From: Euleptes europaea
Taxonomy: Eukaryota; Chordata; Lepidosauria; Squamata; Sphaerodactylidae
DNA length: 64,000 nt
NCBI RefSeq assembly: GCF_029931775.1
Contig: NC_079312.1
Location: 124,432,872 to 124,496,871, forward strand
Reading direction: 5' to 3'
Shown piece by piece: positions 32,858 through 44,595 of this stretch. The notes under the pieces are model-generated. The model made no database searches. It was not told where the DNA came from and saw only the letters and a program-made list of their open reading frames with translations. Position 1 is the stretch's first letter, and every line of letters starts with the position of its first letter. A program made the translations under genes and the position numbers.

Positions 32858-33258
32858 TAGATACCTGGAGAGTTTGGGGGCGGCACCTGAGTAGGGTTGC
32901 CAACCTCGAGGTACCAGCTGGAGATCTAGTGTTATTACAACTGATCGCCAGCCAATAGAGATCAGTTCACCTGGAGAAAATGGCCGCTTTGGCCATTGGA
33001 CTCTAAGGCATTGAAGTCCCTCCCTCCCTAAACCCTGCCCTCCTCAGGCTCCACCCCAAAAACCTCCCGCCGGTGGCGAAGACGGACCTGGCAACCCTAC
33101 GCCTGAGGAGGATGGGGTTTGGAGCGGGGAGGGATTTTAGTTGCCAAATTCCAACTGCCAAAGCGGCCATTTTCTCCAGGGGAACTGATCTCTGTGGCCT
33201 GAAGATCGTTGTAACAGCAGGAGATCTCCAGGCACCGCCTGGAGGTGTGTAATCCTTA
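32858..33258 (-). mobile_element. hAT MITE family A, older copy hosting a second copy
   Basis: A decayed minus-orientation variant-B copy (ATACCTGGAGAGTTTGGGGG to the CTGGAGGTG end). Its interior is split at 32892-33099 by another member of the same family. Confidence 0.8.
32892..33099 (+). mobile_element. hAT MITE family A, nested in its own family
   Basis: Complete ends; target duplication CACCTGAG (32884-32891) versus CGCCTGAG (33100-33107), which is host-element sequence. Orientation is opposite to the host copy. Confidence 0.9.
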
Positions 33259-33629
33259 CCAGGCATGACAATGAAAGGAAGATCAGCCAAACAGGTGACC
33301 ATTTGGCATATCGGTGTAGGAATGGAAACGGGTGAAAGGAGTCGAGCAGGTTATTTGAGAAAAGCAGCCACTCTCAGGCAAAGGGGGTGAATCTTACTGC
33401 GACTGTGCAGATGGTACCTCTTGCAGTTCATTGGGGGATCACACCCAGCTGGGAATGGGAGCTTCCCCAGTGTTGACTACTTGCCTTCTGCAAGCTGGAC
33501 GCATAAAGAGTAAGCGGAGAACGATGAGTTGTATTTTGGCTAGACAACTCCATTATCCATCCTCAGATACCTGGGACAGCTCAGTTATACAGAGCTTCCT
33601 AAAAGGAATTGGGGGAGGGGGCTGCCACA

Positions 33630-33882
33630 GAAGAAGAAAAAGAAGAGTTGGTTTTTATATGCCAACTTTCTCTACCACTTAAGGGAGACTCAAACCGGCT
33701 TACAATCTCCTTCCCTTCCTTTCCCCACAACTGACACCTTGTGAGGTAGGTGGAGCTGAGAGAGTCCAGAGAGAACTGTGACTAGCCCAAGGTCACCCAG
33801 CAGGCTTCAGGTGGAGGAGTGGGGAAACAAATCCGGTTCTCCAGACTAGAGTCCACCGCTCTTAACCACTACACCACGCTGG
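33630..33882 (-). mobile_element. Sauria-like SINE type 2
   Basis: Same family as 22787-23039, with the promoter end intact (GCTCTTAACCACTACACCAC is the reverse of the tRNA-like head). Confidence 0.88.
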
Positions 33883-34550
33883 ATGTCAGGAGTGTGCAGA
33901 AGCAGTAGGTCTGTACGCATGTGTGTTTCGTGACCTGAATCCGTGCTGCATTCCATCAGTTTGAGACACACCAGTAAGAGGGAGCTGATAAAAGGATACC
34001 CAACATTGGAGGAAATCGGTCATTCTTCTGTTTTCTGTAGTCAGTCTATCCCAGACTTACCGTTTATAAATCCATGTTCCTTTCTGGTTCACCGTTTCGC
34101 ACTTAGTAAGACCACCTTACCTCTCTGAGGCTGCCTGCAAAAGAGCTTTAGAGCATCCTTCTAGCAGAATCAGAAGGTGGGTTCCTTTGGCTTTCCCTCC
34201 ATCTCCACACACAGGTGGCTTTACGCCGTGTCCACGTAGCTGAGAATGGCTCCCTTTCACTGCTTGCCTAACTTGAGAAGGCTCTTTTGTATTAGAGGCC
34301 AGGCTGCCTCTCAGTTCTCAAGATACTTCAGGTTGAATGGCTTATTTTTGCCTTCAGAAAACAAGGAAGGATGAGAGGGGAAGAGGGAGAGCAGCAGTTT
34401 CTTGGTTTAGTGACTGGGGAAAGACAGTAATTATTTGGGGAAGGCAATTATCTGGAGCAAGGCAAGCTCCAGAATTGGGGGAACTATGGTTAAATGATAT
34501 AACGAAAGACCCTTCACACTTTGCTTGTAGGTTGCAAAAAGTACATGAAT
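33883..34550. other. No recognised feature
   Basis: Unique-looking sequence between a SINE and a MITE. Confidence 0.5.
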
Positions 34551-34558
34551 TTCATCTT

Positions 34559-34767
34559 TAGGGATGCCAGGTCCCTCTTCGCCACCGGTGGGAGGTTTTT
34601 GGGGTGGAGCCTGAGGAGGGTGGGGTTTGGGGAGGGGAGGGACGTCAATGCCACAGAGTCCAATTGCCAAAGCGGCCATTTTCTCCAGGTGAACTGATCT
34701 CTATCAGCTGGAGATCAGTTGTAATAGCAGGAGATCTCTAGCTAGTACCTGGAGGTTGGCAACCCTA
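34559..34767 (-). mobile_element. hAT MITE family A with perfect 8 bp TSD
   Basis: Target duplication TTCATCTT at 34551-34558 and 34768-34775. Confidence 0.93.
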
Positions 34768-34803
34768 TTCATCTTCAGTTTATGTAATGACATCAAGTGA
34801 GGA

Positions 34804-35022
34804 TAGAGTTGCCATCACCGGATTGCAAAATATCTGGAGATTTTAGGGGTGGAGTCTGAGGAGGGTGGGGTTTGGGGAGAGGAGGGACTTTAATGGGGTA
34901 TAATGCCATAAAGTTCCCCTTCCAAAGTGGGCTTTTTCTCCAGGTGAACTGTTCTCTGTCACCTGGAGATCAGGTGTAATAGCGGGAGATCTCCAGCCAC
35001 CACCTGGAGGTTGGCAACCCTA
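34804..35022 (-). mobile_element. hAT MITE family A, end-variant B
   Basis: Ends TAGAGTTGCCA / TTGGCAACCCTA; no clear duplication. It lies 36 bp from the previous copy in the same orientation. Confidence 0.87.
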
Positions 35023-38000
35023 GGTGGAATGTTGCATGTTTAAATTATTTTTAAAAACAGTATATACAGAAGCACCTATGAGGAAAGGACTGGACCCTAC
35101 TGTTATTTTTATTGGGCAGCACAGAATCCCCCAATTTAATGCTGGCCATTTCCTAAATGACTGCATCATATGCTTGCCATTTAAAACACAGCCCCAAAAG
35201 CACACTGAGAATCGGTCTCAACTAGGCAGAACCTTAACACTCGATTTTTATACCAAAGCACTACAAAAGCTGAAAAAGGCTAGAAGATAAAGGTAGAGAG
35301 GATGGCTGCTCTGGAACACAAGATTCCAAATTTGGAGTTGGACCTTCGACCACTTATGCCTCAGACCCTCCTAAAAAGTAATCCTCCTGGAAAACAAGCT
35401 GCTTTTGCTTAACTTCAGAAACAAACATGATTTTTTGGGTGTGTCAATGTTGAGGCCATTATGGATGTTTGGCCTTCAGGGACAAAACTGAGAAAGAGAG
35501 AGAGACAGAAAAATCTTGCCCTCATTTCCTCTCTGATATTTTATGTCAGGTCAATCATTTCACCGGGTAAATTGTATTTCAGCTCTGTCAAAAACTATTC
35601 TGGATTGTTCTGTTTTTGATCTCCACCCCCGTTTTGGTCCAGCTTTTTCTCTGCTGTATCATCCTCCCCAGAGAAGACTTCTGAATCAATTAAATCAAAC
35701 TGTTCAGTTGCCAAAACCCTTTTCTGGCTAGATTGCTGGGTCCTATTGGTTTATTAATAATAATATTTTCCCTTACACAGAATCTTTCAGGCAATGCTCA
35801 CCAGCAAATATTGAACTTTAATGGTGCCAACATATCGACGGTGCTTTTTGTGTAATTCACAAAATGTATAATCACTAAACGGTCTCGGCTTCTGTGTGGT
35901 ACAGGAACTGCAAAGAGACGGGCAGGGGGAGAGGGAGAAGAGTTTCTGGAAACTCATCACTGAGCTCCAAAATAAATGGCATCTCAAGGCTCAGCACAGA
36001 AGCACTACCAGAGCACATGATGCCATTATTTTATTGTGTGTGCGGGGAATACCATTATCCTAATCCTTTCCTTTTGCGACTACTATCTTGTTTAAATATT
36101 GTCCTTCTCCTGCCTTTCCTGGAAACTACAAGGGCTCTGAAACACCACCTCACGTGAGGGCACATGGCTACACGCTCGAGCTGGCTTGGCTCTCCTAATC
36201 CTACATAATGTACTTGAATGGATGGGGTGAGCTGAGTACACATGGCAGATGTCCTTATCTGTTTATCCTGCCTTGCTGCCTTCTCCTCTCCACTCCCGAA
36301 ACTGCGAAAGATAAAGGCTGGTCCTCTTTTAAGCCTTCTTCTGAGCTTGGCTTCAATCTGCTTCCCTTCAGCTGAGGTTTGAAAGCATGGAATGGTTATT
36401 TTAATGGCAGTTTGCTTTGGGGTTGTGGTTGTTTTGCTGTAGAGTTTGTGCCGTTTTTTCCTCTGAGAAAAGGATAGTAGCCTGTGTAACAGTTCATTGT
36501 TGCTACTAAACAGCTTTGCCCTGGGCAGAATTTAGCCATCAGGCAACTACATTCATGGCACATGTATTCAGCAACTTCTGCCAGGAAGGAAACTAAAATG
36601 AAAACCCAAGATGAAATCAAGGACTGATTTCAATCCTAGTCTGAGTCCTGAAAATATCTATCATAGACATTCAGCAATTCCTTACAGATTTTGTACCACT
36701 GGTAGCTGAATGTGTGTTGTTAAGTATCCAAATACAGCAACTCTTTCATTATCGTCTTATTCATGGAGATTTGTTTTCATTCCATGTAATGATGTTCAAA
36801 GCGATAAAAAAAAAAAGATCCCTCAGCAGAATTTTTAAGCAATATCGTTGGTTATTAGGAGACAGCCCTAATAAACATCACAGGACCTGAGAACAGACAA
36901 GAGCTCCTCGCAAGAGCATAGCTCTTTGGCAAGTTAATTTATCACGAACACAGTAAACTTCAGAAGCGAGTAAGCCAAAACTGCATCCCCCAGAGCAGGA
37001 CAACAGAAAGATCAAAATCTATTGTACAAGGCAGCCATTGTAGTACTTGACTGTATTAAGCAAGAGTGTTTTGTTAAAGATTGTTTTAATCTACATTTGC
37101 AACTACCAAAGTAGCTATTTTCTTGGCTTGCAGTGGGGACAGACGAAAAGTTAGATACTATGAACAAAGTCATAAGGGAGAAAGAAATGTTTAGATTAGT
37201 GGGAAGAGTCTGTAGTACCTCACCAATGTTTTATGTTTAGGTATGAAAGGACGCATCCCTAATAATTGTGTGCGTTCCTGGAGCCATGGAGAGTGACGTC
37301 ATCATCCCTTTGAGTCCTCGTTTTGACCATTTCCAGTGTAAAAGGTGATGAGAATAGGGGTGTGCTTTCAGATATTCCTTAGTCAAATTACTCCCCAAAT
37401 TTCCTGTTTCTTTTTGGCTTGGGGAAATTTGAAATGACCTAAAGTACTCCAGAAATTTTGGGAGCAACAAAGATATATCTCTAGAAATTTCAGGAACATT
37501 TCAGGTTTGGGAGAGGCAGCCCTTTGAGGATCTGCAGCAGCAGACCCGGTGGAGGCCAGTTCTACCCTAGTAGGTCTATAAACTTTAAAGGACTGCCCAG
37601 CAGGAGTGGGCGTGCTGTCTTTCTCTCTCCTCCTCACTGCTCAGGGGAGGAGCAGTGGACGTGCTAAAAACTATGTTTTGATTTCATTGTGTTAAAGGGA
37701 ACAAGACATCCCTTTTCACTCACTAAAAGACCCTGCCACCACCCCACAACCTGTCACACAGGTTCAGGGTGACAGGTAGGTCAGGCAGTCTCGGTTGGCC
37801 ACCGGTCCTGCCTCTTTTAACATATAGAGAGAGCCCTGACCCTTCCACACACAAAGTCCCCTCTCTCGCTCAAAGAGACACTGCCAGACCAAGTAGCCCA
37901 GTCCCCTTTAACAATCACCCTTCGCTCGGACACTGAACTGTCAGGGATTGGGACTAAACCCCTGCTTTGGTCACATGTTGCCATTTACTCATAGCCTAAT

Positions 38001-38159
38001 ATACGAAGACTGAGATCTTTGCATGTGTGAGTCTTTCCCTGAAACCATACCCATCCAGTCCACAGGGTTAAAAAAAAACAAGGTGTTAACTCTTATTGAA
38101 CACAACATTGGAGTGAATCAGGCAGTGATTACAAAGTTTCTTTACAAGCTGAACTTTTG
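35023..38159. other. Repeat-poor intergenic stretch
   Basis: About 3 kb almost without recognised repeats, which contrasts with the left 35 kb. AT-rich segments near 35640-35900 and 36700-37110 have the even composition often seen in conserved non-coding DNA. No exon found. Confidence 0.45.
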
Positions 38160-38272
38160 AAGTTTGGGGGCTTCCTAGAGACACTTGGTTGGCCTCTGTG
38201 TGAACAGACTGCTGGACTTGATGGGCTGTGGTCTGATCCAGCAAGGTCTTTTATGTGCTTATGTTCTTATCC
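38160..38272 (+). mobile_element. CR1-like LINE 3' tail
   Basis: GGGCTTCCTAGAGACACTTG, GTTGGCCTCTGTGTGAACAG, TGATCCAGCAAGGTC and TTATGTTCTTA match the same tail seen at 51536-51866. Confidence 0.72.
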
Positions 38273-38744
38273 AGGCTTTCTGGATTCTTTGTTACAAGTT
38301 GCTGTTCTTTCAGTCAGGGTTAGGTTGCTCTTCTGTCCCAGGTTGGTTTTGAGCTTTCAGCTCCTTCACTCAGCTAGTCTGATTCTCTCTGAACTAGCAG
38401 TTTCCCACTGTCAGCCTCTCACCAACTTTCTATCAGTTCCTGCTGGTTGCTCTTAGGGAGAGGTGGAACCTAACCTAACCATCACAGGGTATGATTTTCA
38501 GGTGCCAGTATCCTGTGCTTGAAACAATGTCCTTAAAATGGATTTCCAGAAAAGTATCAACAGTCCTGAAATTTCAGGAAAATGAAAATCATGCCCTTCG
38601 GAAAAAAATCCTGAGAAGAAACTATACGAATTTTTTTTTAAGGGCACATCCCTGGAAATGTATGGACAAAGGAGAATCTGGCCTCACTCACAGGAGATGT
38701 ATGCAGGAAATTCATCTCCATTTTCTGGGTGTGGAAATGACATA

Positions 38745-39046
38745 AAGAGAAGAAGAAGAGTTGGTTTTTATATGCTGACTTTCTCTACCACTTAAGGAAG
38801 AATCAAACCGGTTTACAATCACCTTCCCCTCCCCACAACAGACACCCTGTGAGGTAGGTGGGGCTGAGAGTGTGTGACTAGCCCAAGGTCACCCAGATGG
38901 CTTCATGTGTATGAGTGGGGAAACAAATCCAGTTTACCAGATTAGTCTCCGCCGCTCATGTGGAAGAGTGGGGGATCAAACCCAATTCTCCAGATCAGAG
39001 TCCACTGCTCCAAACCACCCCTCTTAACCCCTACACCACCCTGGCT
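38745..39046 (-). mobile_element. Sauria-like SINE type 2, nearly full length
   Basis: Runs from GAAGAAGAAGAGTTGG (reverse of tail) to CACCACCCTGGCTC (reverse of head); all family blocks present. Confidence 0.88.
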
Positions 39047-39303
39047 CTCAAAGGAGTTCTATGTCAGACAAGGCATCTTCTGCCTATGAATCTCAGAGGT
39101 GTTCATTACTTACATATTTATCCTCGTGTCCATAAAGGGCAAGGTGGTTAGCATTATCTAGCTTGGGCCACATGTAGAGATACAGTTCCACCAGAAGAGT
39201 CACCGTCCACTTCAGTCACAAAACGTCTGCCCATTGGTTGAAGATGGAGCAAACCCTTTTGAAGTTTTGTCAAGGAGGATGATACCTTGTGGGCCTTGTT
39301 GCC

Positions 39304-39985
39304 TTTTTAGAGAGTAACCTGGCTCATTCTATGTTCTACAATCACTCCCTTGGCTGCCCATCAGTTATGTAGTTTGATTCAAGTTACTGGATATCACCTA
39401 CAAAGCCCCTCGTGGCCTTGTGGTCCCATATCTGTAGGACTGCCACCCCCCCCTCCCGTGCTCCATCATGACAACTTTGCTCACCTGAGCAGTGCCTTTT
39501 TCAGGTGCCACCCTGCAAATGGGCAAGATCAACAATGTACATTCTCTGCCGTGGCCTCCACCTGTTGGAATGGCCTGCCTGATGAGTTCAGGAGGGCTCC
39601 CACTCTCCTGGAATTCTGCAAACTATGCAAAACTGAATTATTCAGGAGAACATTTTTACACAGGTAATAGGACTAGACTATAATGGAATGGTTCAGAAAG
39701 ATGCTTTAAAGAATGAAAAGGGACTGTGTACTGTACCACTGTGTATAGTAGAATCTCTCTGTTAATGTATGTATTACTCTATTATGTAATTTCTGCATCA
39801 TGTAACATGTCGTGTTAATACTTATCCTTTGTTTTAACTTTGTCTCAGATTTCTGCTTGGTTTCAGATTGCTGTAATCCTAAACCAATGTAATAACATGG
39901 CTTATTGGTTGTCCCATCCTGTTAACTTACACTTTGAGTCTCAGTGAGAAAGGTGGACTATAAATAATGTAAATTAAAAAAAATG
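39304..39985 (+). mobile_element. L2/CR1-type LINE 3' fragment
   Basis: A translated stretch (about 39430-39667) reads WNGLPDEFRRAPTLLEFCKL then CKTELFRRTF, the degenerate end of a LINE protein/UTR common in reptile L2/CR1 copies. The 3' end is GACTATAAATAATGTAAATT and an A-run. It is 5' truncated and not intact. Confidence 0.62.
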
Positions 39986-41161
39986 ACTAGCAGATTTTTA
40001 CGTTTTGGGTTAGTTTGCCATTCTCTGGTGCAAGAAGTTGAACAGTCATCCTAGTTCACTTTACAGAGCATGGTATTTTTTGGGTTAGCCTGCCCAAAAT
40101 CTACAAAATAACAATTGTTGCTTTTGGATCAAGGGAAAGTAGCTGTGAATCATTAATGGCTGCCATACAGAGTCTGGTACATGGGATTCGGTGGCATTCT
40201 GGAAGGGATGCATTTCTCCATCCATACCAGAGCCGTTGATTTTCTCCTCCAGGCACGCTTCTATTCTAATTCAGCTCTTCTGCCCACTCTCTCCTTTGAC
40301 CTCCTGCTGTGGATTTAGGACTCCAGGTGGTTGGGCGAGCACAAAAATTAGCCTCAACATAGGCTACTTTGCTTCAGTTTAGCAATACGCTGGTAGGCTG
40401 AGAGCGTTGTATTGAGGTAGCTTTCATTCCAGCCTTTAAATTGCAGCTTAAGCAGTGTGGATGCAAAAACTACAGAAACCAAGCAGAGCAGCTCAGCAAT
40501 GCAGCATGAAGACGTTTTGCTCTTCAGTGTCTTGCTCTTTGTTTTTTTAAATATGTTCTATGTTTGCCGGGGGGGAGCCTCAGGAACAAGCGATCAAAGC
40601 TAAGACACCTTTGCTCTAATGCGGGGTGGTGGTGGTGGTGGGGAGCTGCCTGAATTGAGCTGAATTGACAGGTGAGCTGTCACGAACCATTATTTGCTTC
40701 CTTAAAGAATTGGAAAGCATCATTAAGTATCTCTTTCTGTCCCAGCTGGTAAACTCTGTTCTATCCAAGGCTTGCTCATTCTGGTGGCTTTTAAAAGAAA
40801 CACTTTCCTTAAAGGGTAAAACAGCAAGACATATTTCTTTTAAAAAGGAGGCTTTTAACCATATAGGAAAACCTTGAAAGCAAGGTAATGATGACCCTCC
40901 AGTGGGCGAAAGGGCACTACAAATGTCAAGAACCTGTTTTTTTAAATGTAAGCCAGTGCTATGGCTTTTGGTTGGAACATGAACCAGAAGTATCACCTAA
41001 GGAAGGCAAGAGAGGACCTTCTCTCTACCCGTCAGAACACCTGTTTCTTACGATCATGTATGTCTTTGGGTAGTTTGCCAGTTATGCACTGCACAATTTT
41101 TCTTATAAACAATTAAGTGGAAATGTGTGAATGCTAAAGGCATAAAGCTATTCGCACAGGT

Positions 41162-41222
41162 GCTACCTTTATGTAGGTAGATTTATTATTACGGCCTTAG
41201 CCAGCAAAGGTACAATACCTTT
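41162..41222 (-). mobile_element. LINE tail fragment
   Basis: Reverse of the TACC-tailed LINE end (TGTAGGTAGATTTATTATTA, CGGCCTTAGCC). Confidence 0.45.
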
Positions 41223-43273
41223 ATTGTATCCTGGATTTCCTGTGCTCTATGATCCCTTCTCAACTAAAGAGCCTCAGGTCTGCTACAGTGAAGACTGTTT
41301 TTCCAGCCAAGGCCTTAAATAAAGCTTCCCCCACCCCGACTGAGGAATTCCATGCTCTCTCTGACCATCTGAAGCTTTCATGGTGTGAGGAACTGTACTG
41401 CTCTTTTGCTGTGTGTGTCTGGTTTGCCCGTACAAGCGGCAAGGCAGAACCTTGGTTCAGGTTGCTGTGTTGTAAATTTCCAGTGGGCCTCAAACTGGAA
41501 TGTTGTGCTGATTCTCATACCCTCCTGTCTCCCAGTCCCTTCTCCCTCCTTTCTGCTTTCCGTGACCTTGGCTGTGTAGATTGCGTTAACGAGCTTCCCG
41601 AGACCTTTGATGTTACTGTGCAAGGCTTGGCCTGTTACGGCTATCTGACTGTGAGTTCTCAAAACATGTACTGACATCTGCAGAAGAGAAATGCTTATAG
41701 TCTAGCTTTTGTGAATGTACTGGCACTTGCAACTTTGGTCTTGTAAGAGATCCTATCTATCTGAAGCCTTCCAATAAACTTACCTGCTTCTGAGTTGACC
41801 GTCTGAGCAAGTGATTTTGTGGAAGTTGCACAGGGAGGTGGGAAACCCTCACACATGGGACCTTCTTCGAACAGGACTCCACTCACTGCTGACCTCAGTC
41901 CTCAGGGACGTTGTGGCCTGCCCACAGAGAGCGTCCCACATGCTGTCCTTGAGCCTAACCAGCAAAACCTACCCATGGCCTGTCTCTGTCATCACAAAAA
42001 TAATGAAGGGTCATTTTAGGCTGAGGAGGCACGTGGTATGACCTAACTGACATTGCTCCTCCTCCAGCTCCAGAAACAACCGATTGAGGAACTGGTAGAT
42101 GTGGGTCACTGTGGGGGAAACTCAAGACAGCTGTATCCCTCCCCCAAGCGTAATTTTTCTTTTCTTTTTTTACAAGCCTTGAGTGCTTCTGCTTTTGGTG
42201 GCAACTTGCCCGTGCCTTGGCGAACTCTCCTACTGCATTCACAAATAGCTATAGGACAGCATAAAAATGTTTGAACACTTTGCCTCATTTTGTTTAATCA
42301 CCTCTCTCCTAGAGGATATTACAGAATAGCAAACATACTGAAAAGAGCAACTACAGTGATCAAGAAAGGTAAGGAAAATCAAAGAATCTGCAGCTTTTTA
42401 ACATTTAGGCAATGCTTATATTTCCTTCAGCTCTGTGCTTCCTGGTTCCTATTGCCAAAAGAGTGGGAGTTGGCTCCTTACACATCTTTCCTAAGGGGAA
42501 ACTACGCCAGAATGTCTTACACCTAATATTTTGATTTGCATTTTTTTCCATTTCTTAAACTAAATGCAACAGTCGGCAGGGCTGGGCAACAGACAGAGAG
42601 ACCAGACAAAGCCAATTGTAGTAATTCCTTCCTGGGGTGGTCATTCCTCCAGTTTCCCCAGGTAAGGCTTGTAGGGTAATTTAAATTCATGCTTCTAGGA
42701 TAGTACAGTAACTTTGGCTTTTATATTAGTGGCACAACAGCAGTGGCTTCTCCATACCTATGGCTGCAGGAAAGCAGACCTTCCTCCTCCCTTCCTTTGC
42801 AGTGCTGCACACCAGAAGCCAAGCAAGAAGAACCTCTGTCGACTGTACCGTTTATGCACAGCCAATTTTATACAGGATGTAGTTATACTGTGGGGTCATA
42901 AAACCTGTCTAAAAACATATCACACAGTCCCTAAGAAAATGTATCTATATATTTTCACCACACCGAGAATGAGATATATTGATACAAGTATGGGATGTCA
43001 CCAATCACAAAGGTGTGACTCTGTCTCAAAGACAAGTAAGTTTTGAAATCTATTGGGAATTCAGATTACAAAATCCAGCCTATAGACGAGAGGATACCTT
43101 TTGGAAGCAGTTGAAAAATTGTGATCAAATTCTAAAGCTCTAGCTGGTGGGTCCCAGGTTTTGATGGAAATTTAGAAGGTTATTTGCAATCTTACATTAT
43201 AACTCCTCTTCTCTTCTAAAATTACAGCTGCACCACCTGGAGGCAAGAACTGCCATAAATTTAAGTAGATTTC

Positions 43274-43294
43274 TAGCGTCATCTAGTGGCCATT
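43274..43294 (-). promoter_or_regulatory. CTCF-like motif
   Basis: On the minus strand TGGCCACTAGATGACGCTAG fits the CTCF core (CCASYAGRKGGCRSYR) with one core mismatch. Lies about 4 kb past the SEC14L1 3' end. Confidence 0.35.
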
Positions 43295-43360
43295 GCCAAC
43301 TCTGCACAGAATCTATAGATCAAGGTAACTCAGCCAGAATCAATGTATTCACTCCACTGT

Positions 43361-43387
43361 ATGTGCATGTGTGTGTGTGTGTGTGTC
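43361..43387 (+). repeat. (GT)n microsatellite
   Basis: TGTGTGTGTGTGTGTGTG run next to ATGTGCATG. Confidence 0.93.
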
Positions 43388-44082
43388 CATGCACTCTCTG
43401 ACCATCTGAAGATGGTGACCCGGTAGGCTACATATGGTGACGTACATATGGTGTGACCAGGTAGGCTTTTCAAGAGAAGTGATGAACAGAGGTGAAAAGG
43501 ACTTACCAACATATCAAATTCTCAATGTGCCCAAATTTGAGGATACTTATATTCAGAGACTGGAGCCATGAACAGACAAGACAGATCAGAAAAAACTGGG
43601 AAATAATACATTGGGGGTGGGGGGCGCAAAGCCCTCAAATTAATAGAAGCACTTTTACCTTTAATAATGAAGGCCCTCTGTGGCCACTGTTGGAGTTGCT
43701 AGGCAGCAATAGCAGCACTACTAACCTTCAAGCTTTGGTTTTTGTCAGTAAGAGGCAGGGGAGAAAAGCCCCTTCCAGGGCTATTTTAGCTACCCACCCC
43801 ACCCCACCCCTGCCCCCCTCCCTCCTGCCCAGGGGGACTCACTGGGGCCAGGGCCAGCAGCAACCACCAAGCAACTTGTTGCAAGGTATTTTGGTGGCTA
43901 CTGGCCAATGTAACACCAGAAGATTTGTATGGAGCCAGCTGCAACCTCTGCTCATCTCGCAAGCCTTGGCCAGGCTTGGGAGCAGTTGTTACACAACTCA
44001 TGAGAGCAACTTGATACTACACAGCTTTTGCAATTTGGCCAGACTTTTCCCAGAGAGAGAATGCCAGGAGGAAGAAAACTGA

Positions 44083-44283
44083 GCCAACGTGGCACAGTCA
44101 TTAGGCGACCTGAGACCTAGACTCTAACCCCCACTCTGCTATGCAAGGCTTGGTGACCTTGGCCCAGTCATTCCTTCAAGCCAATATCTACCTCACTGTG
44201 TTGTTGTGAGGATAAACTAGAGAGGATATAAGCTGCTTTGGATCCCCATTGGGGAGAAAGGTGGGGTATAAAGAAATAATAAG
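44083..44283 (+). mobile_element. tRNA-headed SINE, MIR/Sauria-like body
   Basis: Head GAGCCAACGTGGCACAGTCA; body ACCTTGGCCCAGTCATTCC, TGTTGTGAGGATAAACTAG; tail GGTGGGGTATAAAGAAATAA. Degenerate promoter. Confidence 0.72.
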
Positions 44284-44296
44284 TTAGATTGAGGAA

Positions 44297-44582
44297 AGAG
44301 CCCTGTGGCGCAGAGTGGTAAGCTGCAATACTGCAGTCCAAGCTCTGCTCATGATCCCAACGGAAGTTGGTTTCAAGTAGCCAGCTCAAGGTTGGCTCAG
44401 CCTTCCATCCTTCCGAGGTCGGTAAAATGAGTACCCAGCTTGCTGGGGGTAAAGGGAAGATGACTGGGGAAGGTACTGGCAAACCACCCCACAAACAAAG
44501 TCTGCCTAGTAAACGTCGGGATGTAACGTCACCCCATAGGTCAGTAATGACCCAGTGCTTGCACAGGGGACCTTTACCTTTT
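44297..44582 (+). mobile_element. tRNA-headed SINE (type 3) with 13 bp TSD
   Basis: CCCTGTGGCGCAGAGTGGTA (box A) starts the unit; GGTCGGTAAAATGAGTACCC and GTAAACGTCGGGATGTAACG are body blocks; it ends ACCTTTACCTTT. TTAGATTGAGGAA occurs at 44284-44296 and 44583-44595. The strong duplication indicates a recent insertion. Confidence 0.87.
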
Positions 44583-44595
44583 TTAGATTGAGGAA

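Larger units (their letters stand above)
39986..44082. other. Repeat-poor intergenic stretch
   Basis: No exon with splice-compatible conserved peptide was recognised. A LINE tail (41162), a (GT)n run and one CTCF-like motif are the only features. Confidence 0.5.

Noticed and set aside
43492-44082. 196-codon open frame on the plus strand
   Set aside because: No motif, low-complexity proline/glutamine-rich middle, and a SINE begins at its end.
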